From Phytophthora colocasiae (Eukaryota > Oomycota > Peronosporomycetes > Peronosporales > Peronosporaceae): a stretch of DNA of 64,000 bases. The notes beneath the pieces are model-generated. The model did no database searches. It worked only from the letters and a program-made list of their open reading frames with translations, and was not told the DNA's origin. How positions within the stretch are numbered: position 1 is the stretch's first letter; each line of letters begins with the position of its first letter. Location of the stretch: contig JAGKQI010000085.1 in assembly GCA_018806915.1 (NCBI GenBank), positions 372,001 through 436,000 on the forward strand, given 5' to 3'. The position numbers were made by a program, and so were the translations under genes. Below are positions 20,217-31,783 of the stretch, in pieces.

Positions 20217-20295
20217 TGGCCAATGTAGATTCGAACCCACGCCCTTTCGGACCAGTGCCTTAAACTGGCGCCTTAGACCGCTCGGCCAATTGACC
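20217..20295 (-). pseudogene. tRNA-Leu(AAG) copy 8, damaged T stem
   Basis: One base is missing and another changed in the 3' strand of the T stem (plus strand GTAGATT instead of GTGGGATT), giving 79 nt and an unpaired stem. Confidence 0.75.
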
Positions 20296-20954
20296 ACCAT
20301 ACGCAATCCACAACCCTCACAAAACAAAAATCGCTCTCACGCATACCACACACATGCAACAACCACGCACGCCACACGAAAACGAATCACCGCCACGCAC
20401 AACCCGCCTAGCGCGACAAAAACGCACCATCAATTCATCCCCTCCGTGCTCTTCGACACAAGTTATGGCGCCTTCAATGACGCGTGTCCACACGGACCCA
20501 CCGAGCTCGAAATCCTCCTCACCACAGAACACACTCTCCCACCATAGCTACACACATCCACCTTGCCGAGGTACGCCCTGTTCCACTTCAGCAGTACCTA
20601 CTTTGGCCGCCAGTCTGGCCAAACGAATGTGGTCACGTCCCAGCTCGACCCACAACGCCGAAACATCTTTGCCACCTCGTATATTGTTAAGGGCCGTGGT
20701 CAGCCAAACCAAGATGGGCCATACGTACGAACTCGCAGTTCAGTGCTTGTGCCTGGTCAACGAACGAACACTGCAAGAATGTCCATTTGACAAAGGTTGA
20801 CATGGGTCTGTGTCGGACTCGAACCCGCACCACGCGATAGGAGTTGTTAGCGGTAGCTGTGTCTCAACGTGAGTGACAGCAGTGCTGTCGAAAGCGTCGG
20901 AGTTGACGAGGAACGTGTAAACGGGAGCACAAGGCGACAAAAGAAAGAAGAAGT

Positions 20955-21034
20955 TGGCCAATGTGGGATTCAGACCCACGCCCTTTCGGACCAGTGCCTT
21001 AAACTGGCGCCTTAGACCGCTCGGCCAATTGACC
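20955..21034 (-). pseudogene. tRNA-Leu(AAG) copy 9, altered B box
   Basis: Carries the same T-loop change as copy 5 (TCTGAAT) but keeps the TTTT terminator. Confidence 0.75.
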
Positions 21035-21693
21035 ACCATACGCAAACCACAACCCTCACAAAACAAAAATCGCTCTCACGCATACCACACACATGCAACA
21101 ACCACGCACGCCACACGGACAACGAATCACCGCCACGCACAACCCGCCTAGCGCGACAAAAACGCACCATCAATTCATCCCCTCCGTGCTCTTCGACACA
21201 AGTTATGGCGCCTTCAATGACGCGTGTCCACACGGACCCACCGAGCTCGAAATCCTCCTCACCACAGAACACACTCTCCCACCATAGCTACACACATCCA
21301 CCTTGCCGAGGTACGCCCTGTTCCACTTCAGCAGTACCTACTTTGGCCGCCAGTCTGGCCAAACGAATGTGGTCACGTCCCAGCTCGACCCACAACGCCG
21401 AAACATCTTTGCCACCTCGTATATTGTTAAGGACCGTGGTCAGCCAAACCAAGATGGGCCATACGTACGAACTCGCAGTTCAGTGCTTGTGCCTGGTCAA
21501 CGAACGAACACTGCAAGAATGTCCATTTGACAAAGGTTGACATGGGTCTGTGTCGGACTCGAACCCGCACCACGCGATAGGAGTTGTTAGCGGTAGCTGT
21601 GTCTCACCGTGAGTGACAGCAGTGCTGTCGAAAGCGTCGGAGTTGACGAGGAACGTGTAAACGGGAGCACAAGGCGACAAAGAAAGAAGAAGT

Positions 21694-21773
21694 TGGCCAA
21701 TGTGGGATTCGAACCCACGCCCTTTCGGACCAGTGCCTTAAACTGGCGCCTTAGACCTCTCGGCCAATTGACC
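21694..21773 (-). tRNA. tRNA-Leu(AAG), array copy 10
   Basis: One D-loop change (GAGAGG for GAGCGG, in the variable part of the A box) and a TTT terminator; otherwise intact, so possibly functional. Confidence 0.85.
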
Positions 21774-22433
21774 ACCATACGCAAACCACAACCCTCACAA
21801 AACAAAAATCGCTCTCACGCATACCACCTACATGCAACAACCACGCACGCCACACGGACAACGAATCACCGCCACGCACAACCCGCCTAGCGCGACAAAA
21901 ACGCACCATCAATTCATCCCCTCCGTGCTCTTCGACACAAGTTATGGCGCCTTCAATGACGCGTGTCCACACGGACCCACCGAGCTCGAAATCCTCCTCA
22001 CCACAGAACACACTCTCCCACCATAGCTACACACATCCACCTTGCCGAGGTACGCCCTGTTCCACTTCAGCAGTACCTACTTTGGCCGCCAGTCTGGCCA
22101 AACGAATGTGGTCACGTCCCAGCTCGACCCACAACGCCGAAACATCTTTGCCACCTCGTATATTGTTAAGGACCGTGGTCAGCCAAACCAAGATGGGCCA
22201 TACGTACGAACTCGCAGTTCAGTGCTTGTGCCTGGTCAACGAACGAACACTGCAAGAATGTCCATTTGACAAAGGTTGACATGGGTCTGTGTCGGACTCG
22301 AACCCGCACCACGCGATAGGAGTTGTTAGCGGTAGCTGTGTCTCACCGTGAGTGACAGCAGTGCTGTCGAAAGCGTCGGAGTTGACGAGGAACGTGTAAA
22401 CGGGAGCACAAGGCGACAAAAGAAAGAAGAAGT

Positions 22434-22513
22434 TGGCCAATGTGGGATTCGAACCCACGCCCTTTCGGACCAGTGCCTTAAACTGGCGCCTTAGACCGCT
22501 CGGCCAATTGACC
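22434..22513 (-). tRNA. tRNA-Leu(AAG), array copy 11
   Basis: Identical to copy 1 with TTTT terminator. Confidence 0.95.
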
Positions 22514-23173
22514 ACCATACGCAAACCACAACCCTCACAAAACAAAAATCGCTCTCACGCATACCACACACATGCAACAACCACGCACGCCACACGGACA
22601 ACGAATCACCGCCACGCACAACCCGCCTAGCGCGACAAAAACGCACCATCAATTCATCCCCTCCGTGCTCTTCGACACAAGTTATGGCGCCTTCAATGAC
22701 GCGTGTCCACACGGACCCACCGAGCTCGAAATCCTCCTCACCACAGAACACACTCTCCCACCATAGCTACACACATCCACCTTGCCGAGGTACGCCCTGT
22801 TCCACTTCAGCAGTACCTACTTTGGCCGCCAGTCTGGCCAAACGAATGTGGTCACGTCCCAGCTCGACCCACAACGCCGAAACATCTTTGCCACCTCGTA
22901 TATTGTTAAGGACCGTGGTCAGCCAAACCAAGATGGGCCATACGTACGAACTCGCAGTTCAGTGTTTGTGCCTGGTCAACGAACGAACACTGCAAGAATG
23001 TCCATTTGACAAAGGTTGACATGGGTCTGTGTCGGACTCGAACCCGCACCACGCGATAGGAGTTGTTAGCGGTAGCTGTGTCTCACCGTGAGTGACAGCA
23101 GTGCTGTCGAAAGCGTCGGAGTTGACGAGGAACGTGTAAACGGGAGCACAAGGCGACAAAAGAAAGAAGAAGT

Positions 23174-23253
23174 TGGCCAATGTGGGATTCGAACCCACGC
23201 CCTTTCGGACCAGTGCCTTAAACTGGCGCCTTAGACCGCTCGGCCAATTGACC
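23174..23253 (-). tRNA. tRNA-Leu(AAG), array copy 12
   Basis: Identical to copy 1 with TTTT terminator. Confidence 0.95.
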
Positions 23254-23912
23254 ACCATACGCAAACCACAACCCTCACAAAACAAAAATCGCTCTCACGC
23301 ATACCACACACATGCAACAACCACGCACGCCACACGGACAACGAATCACCGCCACGCACAACCCGCCTAGCGCGACAAAAACGCACCATCAATTCATCCC
23401 CTCCGTGCTCTTCGACACAAGTTATGGCGCCTTCAATGACGCGTGTCCACACGGACCCACCGAGCTCGAAATCCTCCTCACCACAGAACACACTCTCCCA
23501 CCATAGCTACACACATCCACCTTGCCGAGGTACGCCCTGTTCCACTTCAGCAGTACCTACTTTGGCCACCAGTCTGGCCAAACGAATGTGGTCACGTCCC
23601 AGCTCGACCCACAACGCCGAAACATCTTGCCACCTCGTATATTGTTAAGGACCGTGGTCAGCCAAACCAAGATGGGCCATACGTACGAACTCGCAGTTCA
23701 GTGCTTGTGCCTGGTCAACGAACGAACACTGCAAGAATGTCCATTTGACAAAGGTTGACATGGGTCTGTGTCGGACTCGAACCCGCACCACGCGATAGGA
23801 GTTGTTAGCGGTAGCTGTGCCTCACCGTGAGTGACAGCAGTGCTGTCGAAAGCGTCGGAGTTGACGAGGAACGTGTAAACGGGAGCACAAGGCGACAAAA
23901 GAAAGAAGAAGT

Positions 23913-23992
23913 TGGCCAATGTGGGATTCGAACCCACGCCCTTTCGGACCAGTGCCTTAAACTGGCGCCTTAGACCGCTCGGCCAATTGACC
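23913..23992 (-). tRNA. tRNA-Leu(AAG), array copy 13
   Basis: Identical to copy 1 with TTTT terminator. Confidence 0.95.
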
Positions 23993-24652
23993 ACCATACG
24001 CAAACCACAACCCTCACAAAACAAAAATCGCTCTCACGCATACCACACACATGCAACAACCACGCACGCCACACGGACAACGAATCACCGCCACGCACAA
24101 CCCGCCTAGCGCGACAAAAACGCACCATCAATTCATCCCCTCCGTGCTCTTCGACACAAGTTATGGCGCCTTCAATGACGCGTGTCCACACGGACCCACC
24201 GAGCTCGAAATCCTCCTCACCACAGAACACACTCTCCCACCATAGCTACACACATCCACCTTGCCGAGGTACGCCCTGTTCCACTTCAGCAGTACCTACT
24301 TTGGCCGCCAGTCTGGCCAAACGAATGTGGTCACGTCCCAGCTCGACCCACAACGCCGAAACATCTTTGCCACCTCGTATATTGTTAAGGACCGTGGTCA
24401 GCCAAACCAAGATGGGCCATACGTACGAACTCGCAGTTCAGTGCTTGTGCCTGGTCAACGAACGAACACTGCAAGAATGTCCATTTGACAAAGGTTGACA
24501 TGGGTCTGTGTCGGACTCGAACCCGCACCACGCGATAGGAGTTGTTAGCGGTAGCTGTGCCTCACCGTGAGTGACAGCAGTGCTGTCGAAAGCGTCGGAG
24601 TTGACGAGGAACGTGTAAACGGGAGCACAAGGCGACAAAAGAAAGAAGAAGT

Positions 24653-24732
24653 TGGCCAATGTGGGATTCGAACCCACGCCCTTTCGGACCAGTGCCTTAA
24701 ACTGGCGCCTTAGACCGCTCGGCCAATTGACC
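24653..24732 (-). tRNA. tRNA-Leu(AAG), array copy 14
   Basis: Identical to copy 1 with TTTT terminator. The following unit lacks about 9 bp near 24980. Confidence 0.95.
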
Positions 24733-25383
24733 ACCATACGCAAACCACAACCCTCACAAAACAAAAATCGCTCTCACGCATACCACACACATGCAACAAC
24801 CACGCACGCCACACGGACAACGAATCACCGCCACGCACAACCCGCCTAGCGCGACAAAAACGCACCATCAATTCATCCCCTCCGTGCTCTTCGACACAAG
24901 TTATGGCGCCTTCAATGACGCGTGTCCACACGGACCCACCGAGCTCGAAATCCTCCTCACCACAGAACACACTCTCCCACACACATCCACCTTGCCGTGG
25001 TACGCCCTGTTCCACTTCAGCAGTACCTACTTTGGCCGCCAGTCTGGCCAAACGAATGTGGTCACGTCCCAGCTCGACCCACAACGCCGAAACATCTTGC
25101 CACCTCGTATATTGTTAAGGACCGTGGTCAGCCAAACCAAGATGGGCCATACGTACGAACTCGCAGTTCAGTGCTTGTGCCTGGTCAACGAACGAACACT
25201 GCAAGAATGTCCATTTGACAAAGGTTGACATGGGTCTGTGTCGGACTCGAACCCGCACCACGCGATAGGAGTTGTTAGCGGTAGCTGTGCCTCACCGTGA
25301 GTGACAGCAGTGCTGTCGGAAAGCGTCGGAGTTGACGAGGAACGTGTAAACGGGAGCACAAGGCGACAAAAGAAAGAAGAAGT

Positions 25384-25463
25384 TGGCCAATGTGGGATTC
25401 GAACCCACGCCCTTTCGGACCAGTGCCTTAAACTGGCGCCTTAGACCGCTCGGCCAATTGACC
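25384..25463 (-). tRNA. tRNA-Leu(AAG), array copy 15
   Basis: Identical to copy 1 with TTTT terminator. E2 inserted 302 bp upstream of this gene in its direction of transcription. Confidence 0.95.
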
Positions 25464-25761
25464 ACCATACGCAAACCACAACCCTCACAAAACAAAAATC
25501 GCTCTCACGCATACCACACACATGCAACAACCACGCACGCCACACGGACAACGAATCACCGCCACGCACAACCCGCCTAGCGCGACAAAAACGCACCATC
25601 AATTCATCCCCTCCGTGCTCTTCGACACAAGTTATGGCGCCTTCAATGACGCGTGTCCACACGGACCCACCGAGCTCGAAATCCTCCTCACCACAGAACA
25701 CACTCTCCCACCATAGCTACACACATCCACCTTGCCGAGGTACGCCCTGTTCCACTTCAGC

Positions 25762-25765
25762 AGTA
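25762..25765. repeat. AGTA target-site duplication, left copy
   Basis: AGTA precedes the E2 5' LTR and recurs at 42656-42659 after the 3' LTR. Undisturbed units read CAGCAGTACCTAC with a single AGTA, which confirms the insertion point. Confidence 0.9.
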
Positions 25766-27369
25766 TGTGAAGCTGTGGATTCAAATTTTCTATCTGGACA
25801 CCGCCTTCCAGAGCCACCCAATATGTCGAGAGGTGATTGGCTGAGGCATCGAGTACCTGGGACTGAGCTGTGGAACACATTTTACCTTATTGCTTTAGGA
25901 CTTCCGGAATCCGGACTTCCAGAATCCGGATGCCCGACCATGATCGGAGTCCACTATTCAGGAATCAAGTCCACCATGTGGTGCCCAAGTGAATTCCTGG
26001 TGCGTACTTCCGGAATCCAGATCCAGATTTCGGGAATCTGGATGCCATTCCAGTCAGGGCTAAGGGCTCAAGAATCCAGTCGCCCATACACAGACCAAGT
26101 GTATTCCGGATACATGCTTCCAGTGCTGAACTGAGGACTTCCGGATTCCAAGGATCGGGAATCCAGATGACCAAGGGCGTCCGGACCCTGCCTGATTTGT
26201 ACCCAGTATGGACATTGAGGTTCGGAGTATACTCAAGCCAAGTCAAGACCGACCGACCAAGACGACCGACCAGGATGTGTTCGGCACCAGCCGGAATTCT
26301 TCGGGGTTCCGCGCCAGAGACACGCGCCTCCTGATGAGTGTGCGCTTCCTATAGTGAAAACAAGATGTTAGCAGAATCTTTAGCAGAAGACTTGTATATA
26401 AATAACAGAGAGTTCAATTTGCCACCAAGGGCGCAAGTGGTCTTCTGGAAGGTTTTCCTGGAGGATACTGCAAAGCACTGCGGACCAGCCTCTTGTCAGA
26501 GGGCTTCGAGTTAGCTGAGCCAGCGTACGGCCGCGTCGACTGCGTACATCGCCGCGGGACTCTCCACCAAAGGTTCGAGACCAAGTTGGGTAAGTGATCC
26601 GGCGGCGCATCCGGAAGGGATCTTCCTATTTCATATTCCAGTTGGAATCCGGATTCCGGATTCACATTTCCATATTATAACTGCGTTTTGGGAGGTTGTT
26701 AGTAGTTGGCCCCTTGGAACTGTATTGAATTAACTACTGTGTGATTGGACGTTTGCATCTGGATTCCTATTCTAGATTGCATTTGGATTTTGGATATTTG
26801 GATATACAGGCATCTGGATATCCTGATCTTGGATATTGTCTTCCGGAAACCAAGTGGTTATCCGGAAGTGGTGCGCTTGTTAGGGTCCCGGAACTGAGTC
26901 AGTGTTCCGGAAGTAGACCCCGTCGACTGGCATTGGGAGTGCCCACCGCTCGAGGGCCACAAAGAATAAGAGCGGCTGCGTGTTTTGCATATTAACTCTC
27001 TGTATTGTATTGGTTAACTGTTGGAAGAGGACTCTGCTAATAGTCTTTTGCCTTCCAGAAAATCAACTGCATTTGGAAGTACTTTTGGTACTTTGGATCT
27101 TTGGATCTGATCACACCTAAAATTAACTCACCTGGTGATACCCTTCGGATACTCGAAGACAAACGACACCAAGGAGGATAACCACAAGGTCACACGCCAA
27201 CTCCGCCTTCCGGATACCCATTGGATCCCGGAAGGTAGAGACTGACCCCAGTTCTCAAGTGTCATCTGGAAGTTTCCTTCCAGAATCGGACTGTCCACCA
27301 GCTATACGTTCTGGGCGACCGGTTTTTTTCTTTCAGAAAGTCCGGAAAGTGTTCACCCACCTCGTCACA
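25766..27369 (+). repeat. E2 5' LTR (1604 bp)
   Basis: TGTGAAGCTG...CGTCACA with TG/CA ends. It contains a TATA box at 26395 and a consensus splice donor GGTAAGT near 26589. Palindromic TTCCGGAA-type motifs are dense in the first 450 bp. Confidence 0.97.
26395..26404 (+). promoter_or_regulatory. TATA box of E2 5' LTR
   Basis: TATATAAATA lies about 9 bp before GAGTTCAATTTGCCACC, the conserved start of the presumed R region; it should drive the genomic RNA of E2. Confidence 0.65.
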
Positions 27370-27371
27370 GC

Positions 27372-27393
27372 TGGTGCGCGTGCCCGGATTCGA
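27372..27393 (+). promoter_or_regulatory. E2 primer-binding site
   Basis: Two bases after the LTR, TGGTGCGCGTGCCCGGAT and the next bases up to TTCGA form the complement of a tRNA 3' end: CCA, discriminator A, a 7-nt acceptor strand and the T arm including the TTCGA-type loop. The donor tRNA was not identified from sequence alone. Confidence 0.7.
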
Positions 27394-27488
27394 TACCGAA
27401 AGGGTTTTACCGAGTTATTTTTTATATATATTTTTTTGATTAGTTTCAGGGGTTCTGAGTGCTAACTAACTTTCTGATCGTAGTTGTG
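27394..27488 (+). other. E2 gag leader with AT-rich tract and splice-acceptor-like sequence
   Basis: Contains a T-rich/ATATAT tract (about 27415-27440), then GCTAACTAAC and TTTCTGATCGTAG ending six bases before the gag ATG. Branch-point-like CTAAC followed by AG resembles a 3' splice site. Confidence 0.4.
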
Positions 27489-30400
27489 ATGGTTGGAAGT
27501 GAAAGCGCACGCAGAGGAGGAGACGCGGATTCTGGAAGCGGAATGGCATCCAGATCGTCGCGTCGGTTGAAGGGGCAGCAGCCTGAAGAGCATGAGGATT
27601 TGGATACTATCATGAATAAAGCTCGTCAGGCCAACGCTGCGAAGCGAAAGGCTGCCCAAGAGGCGAAGGAGTCGTCGGATCATCTGGAAGAAGAATCTGA
27701 ATTCTCCGTTCAGGAAGCGCACCACGCAAGTCTGGATGGAAGTGATTCGGAAGAGATTTCGGAAGGAGACGACGACCCTGAGCAGGAGGAATCTGGATCC
27801 ATGTCGGATCCGGATGCAGAAGAGTCCGGATCGGAAGGTGATCCGGATGTGGAAGCCGAGAACGAGTCCGGTCTGGAGGAGTTCACGGCTGGTGAGGAGT
27901 CTGAGGTCGTCGGAAGTGATGCTGAAGATTCTGGAAGAGAAGCGTCGGGGAGATGATGCTGTCGAGATCGAAGACCCTACGGAGGATGGAGTTCAGGACT
28001 CTCCTCCGGAAGGTGCGAATCCAGATGCCGAACCTGATGTTCGAGAAGAGTCGCCACGAGTCAAGCAGGAAGCTCGCCCGTTGTCGCCGGTTCAGGAAGA
28101 AATTGTGCTTGAGGATACCAACATGTCTTCGCCAGTGATTCCGGAAATCCGGGTGCCAACATTGTATCCTGATGAGCCGCCGTTCTCGGCGCCCCCAGAA
28201 GCGCCTCGTCAAGAAGCTACCAGGTTCGGTATTCCGGATTCCAGAATGGAAGAATCTCCGGAAGCACCGCCGGGGACGCCGGGAGTCCAGATGAGCGGAA
28301 TCCAGATGAAGGCATATGTGGCTGAACAAGTGAGGCGTTGGGAACGTGACAATTCCGAAAGGAGCTTCGCACCTGATGTCGGATATGATTGGCCGCCACT
28401 ATACCTGAATCCTGAAGGTTTCATTCAGGCTGCCTTGATGACTTCGGAACACCTGAACCGCCGGATGTTGATGCCGGCTCAGACGGACGCCTGGATTTCA
28501 GAACTCCAGATTCAACGTCGGTCATTTGGAAGGGCACAAGATCTTCAGGGTGCCATGATCCCGCCGAAGGAGTTTTCGCCTCGTGAATGCATCGCAGTCC
28601 TGCAGACAATGCTTTTCGAAGCGGGATTTGGATTTGTGAATTTGGTGCCTGGATGGTTCCGGATGCGAGTTTTCAAAGTGTGGTTCGGCAAGTTGTTGGA
28701 GAAATGTTGCAGCTATTGGTCGTGGAGATGATCGAATGGAGACAACTAGTGACGCGAGCTCAGGAGTACGCCCGGATTCTGATGACAACTGGAAGGGAAC
28801 AACTTTGTCAAGTACATCCGGAAGCCCAATTTCAGGGTGAAGGTGTATTCATGTCGGATTACGAGGTATCTCTGCTGGGACGAGACTTCACCAGACAACT
28901 GAAGGCATCTGGATTCCGGAAGGTTCGGAGTCCTCGCGGACCCACCTATCAGGAAATCCGGCCGAAGCGAGTGCAACGTGTGATGCCTCGGCCACCGCCA
29001 TCGTCAATCCCGTCGCCGTCGCCCTCATCCCTGCAGTCTGTGCCATCTTCGCTAGTCCGGAATCTGGAAGCGGATCTGGAATCCGGAAGTCACATGTCTT
29101 CGTTCCATAGTCTTTCTGATAGGACGAATTCGGCACGTACCTCCAGTATGTTCGAGACTTCCGGAGGATCAAGTGAGTCAATGGCGAGTGCGACTTCCGG
29201 AACTCGGACTTCCAGAGAGAGAGCACCTCGGATTCTTCTGGATTCGGGATGAGCAGAAGTGCAGGAACGCATATGCCATTCTCCGCCTTCAGGCCGATGG
29301 CGATGACCGCACGGGGATCTGGAAGTGCTGCGCCGATGGATTCTGGAATCGCTTTCCAGATTTCCCACAGGAACCCGGATGCCGAAGATCAAGACGTCCT
29401 GCAGGGATCAGACTTGAATCGCGAGAAGCCCAGGAAGAAGCGTACGAAGTCATCTTCAAGGAGGCGAGAAATGCTTCAGGAATCCCAGGCTGCAGAAGCA
29501 TCTCGATCACGAGGCATTCAGAGGTCTGGGAGTTGGGATCGTGAAGTTCCAGAAACTTCAGCAAGGTCTGAGCGCTCTTCGAAGTCCGCCAGTTCTGGAT
29601 CCACGCAAGTTGCCCTGAACACCATGTTCCAACTTCAGAAGGTCATGGCCAGGATGGAAGATCAGCAAGGGTCTGCGCTGGAGAGGATGTCAGGCGATCT
29701 GGATGCGAAGCTTGAACGCCTTCTGGATTCCAAGTTTCAAAAACTCTTCCAGAAGAAGGAAGCGATCCCAGATCTGGTCTCTGACGAGGATTCACGCTTG
29801 ACAGTCAAGAATCTGGAGGTTCGGTCATCCGGACACCAATCTCACAAGCGGCACCCGGAAGCAGTTCGAGGTTCCGCCGCCAAGTCGAGCTCCTCCAAGA
29901 GCGCGAAGGTGAAGGAGCTTCAGCAAGAACTCGAAGCCTCGGAGTCTGCGCGGAAGAAGGAACGAGAAGCAGCGAGGGCTGTCCAGAAGTTTTTGGCCAC
30001 CCAAGTTCGCGACCTGAAATCGGTGGCTGCCAAGGCCGCTGTCGCAGCTGAGACAGATGGGCGTAATCATGATTCTCAGGAATCAGGTGCGTCCCATCAT
30101 CCGACTCTGTACCCAGTATCCAGTAACGCATCCCGAGGTGCATCCCATCTGAGTTCTCGTAAAACAGATGTTGGGAATCCAGATGAAGCCTTTGCCGCAC
30201 AGCTTGAGGCAGCTCTCCAACTGGTCACTCGTGAATCCAAGACCCCTAGGGCTCAAGTGGCCAAGTCCTCGACACCCCAGGCGCTCGTGGTGAAGAAGGA
30301 ATCGTCATCCAGAAGGAGAGAGACGTCTGGAAGCGAGAGCCGGGGTATCCGGAAGCGTTCAGGTGAGGATGGCTCGAAGAAGCTTTCGTCCAAGGAGTCT

Positions 30401-31783
30401 GGATCGTCGAAGCGGGGTTCAACGTCCAAGCGTGAGAAGGGTGGAACTTCCAGAAGGAAATCCCCTTCAGGATATCCAAGTTCTTCGGATCCAAGTTCCG
30501 AATCGAGTAGCTCTTCGGAATCCGGAAGTTCGGATAGCAGTTCGTTCGAAGACAAGACCCCTGCGGTGACGACGACCAAGTCCGGAGGGACGATGACATA
30601 CATGTTCAAGCCATTCGTGAATGCAAGCACTTTGGAAGACTTCGATGAGAAGGCGGCGCTGGCCACTCGGATGCGCTGGCTGGAACGCTTCCAGAGTATG
30701 TCCGTTCAGGGTGGCTGGGCCGATAACGTGAAAATCTACGAGATGAAGCTCAAGTTGTCTCCGGCCGTCCGGAACTGGAGAGCGAATCTGGATCCGAAGG
30801 TCCGCCGCAACTGGAAAAGACTCCTGAAGGCTTTCAAGGAGCGCTACTGTAAGGCGAGGACTTCGGATGCGGAAAGGTACTATACGATGGTTCAGAAGAA
30901 GCATGAGACGCCTTTGGATTTCTATTACCGCCTGAACAAGGTGGCTGATAGAGCCGGTATCCGGATCTACGGATCGACCAAGCTCCGTGAGCAGCATCTG
31001 AAAGCCTTCACCAAGAAGCCTCTGGATTCCAGACTCCGGACTACCCTCCAAGGTCAACGCCTTCGGATTTTGGAAGATGTCGAGTACGTCCTGAAGCAAC
31101 ATGAAGAACTGAATTTGGAAGACGACTACGACACTCCACCTCCGAAGCGGGATTTCCGGGCGGATAACGTACCTCGTGATAAGTTTCGCCCAAAGCGTTC
31201 CGGATCCGGAAGAGCATACACTGCTCAGAGTGACGCTGACTCTGAAGATCCTGACCGACACGTCCGTTTTCAGGATGAGGAAGACAAGATGACTCTGGAA
31301 GCCTCGAAAGCATCTGCGTCTACGAAGTCTGGCGATCCAGATTCCGGATTCCCGACCATGGATGATCTCTCAGATACCGTCTTCAAGATTCTTCAAGAGG
31401 GAGGCTGGAGGCCCCGATCCCCTTCAGGACGCCAAGGTGACCAACAATCTTCGGAGCATCAAGACTCCAGACGCCAAGGTTTCCGGAATCCGAATTACAG
31501 TGCAAGGTACTGTGAGAACTGCCGCAATTTCGGACATGTCAAGGAGGATTGTTGGGCAGATATCGAGTGTGAACGCTGTCATCGGAAGGGCCATCCTGTG
31601 CGATTCTGTCGGATGCGTCAGTGTGATTTCTGCAACAAGTATCACGATGGGCATTGTGAGGAGCTGGAGGCCCTTCGGGATCTCAAGAGTCTCGTTCAAC
31701 AAGGAGCTTTGGATATACCGACTGCTATCCGGAAGAAACTTCTGGATGGAGATGCAGATTCTGGGGAACAACCGTTAAACTAG
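27489..31783 (+). pseudogene. gag: E2 gag, broken by three frameshifts
   Basis: ATG at 27489 (MVGSESARRGG) is the first good start after the primer-binding site, and it supplies the N-terminus missing from E1. The frame shifts near 27,940; again near 28,680, where E2 lacks 10 bp present in E1 (between CAAAGTG and TGGT); and near 29,220, where an AG run is 2 nt longer than in E1. From about 29,230 the frame is open to TAG at 31781. Domains match E1: acidic Ser-rich N-terminus, conserved alpha-rich block, Ser/Lys-rich linker, capsid domain (about 30,600-31,040) and zinc knuckles (about 31,510-31,660; CENC, GHVKEDC, CERCHRKGH). The Gln codon that is a stop in E1 is intact here. Confidence 0.9.

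Larger units (their letters stand above)
15019..25765. repeat. tRNA-Leu tandem array, left block (about 14.5 units of ~740 bp)
   Basis: Direct repeats of 739-740 bp, each nearly identical over its full length. Every unit contains, on the minus strand, a tRNA-Leu(AAG) gene and about 520 bp further on a tRNA-like sequence with a perfect B box; the remaining ~550 bp shows no convincing gene. Small reading frames of 60-150 codons recur in every unit in several overlapping frames and change with each small indel, so I treat them as non-coding. The block starts in the short segment left of a tRNA (cut by E1) and ends at 25765 where E2 inserted. Confidence 0.95.

Noticed and set aside
27370..27395. 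Assigning the primer tRNA of E2 to tRNA-Arg or initiator tRNA-Met
   Set aside because: The 3'-end complement is clear, but no known tRNA acceptor could be matched with confidence, and the array tRNA-Leu ends differently.
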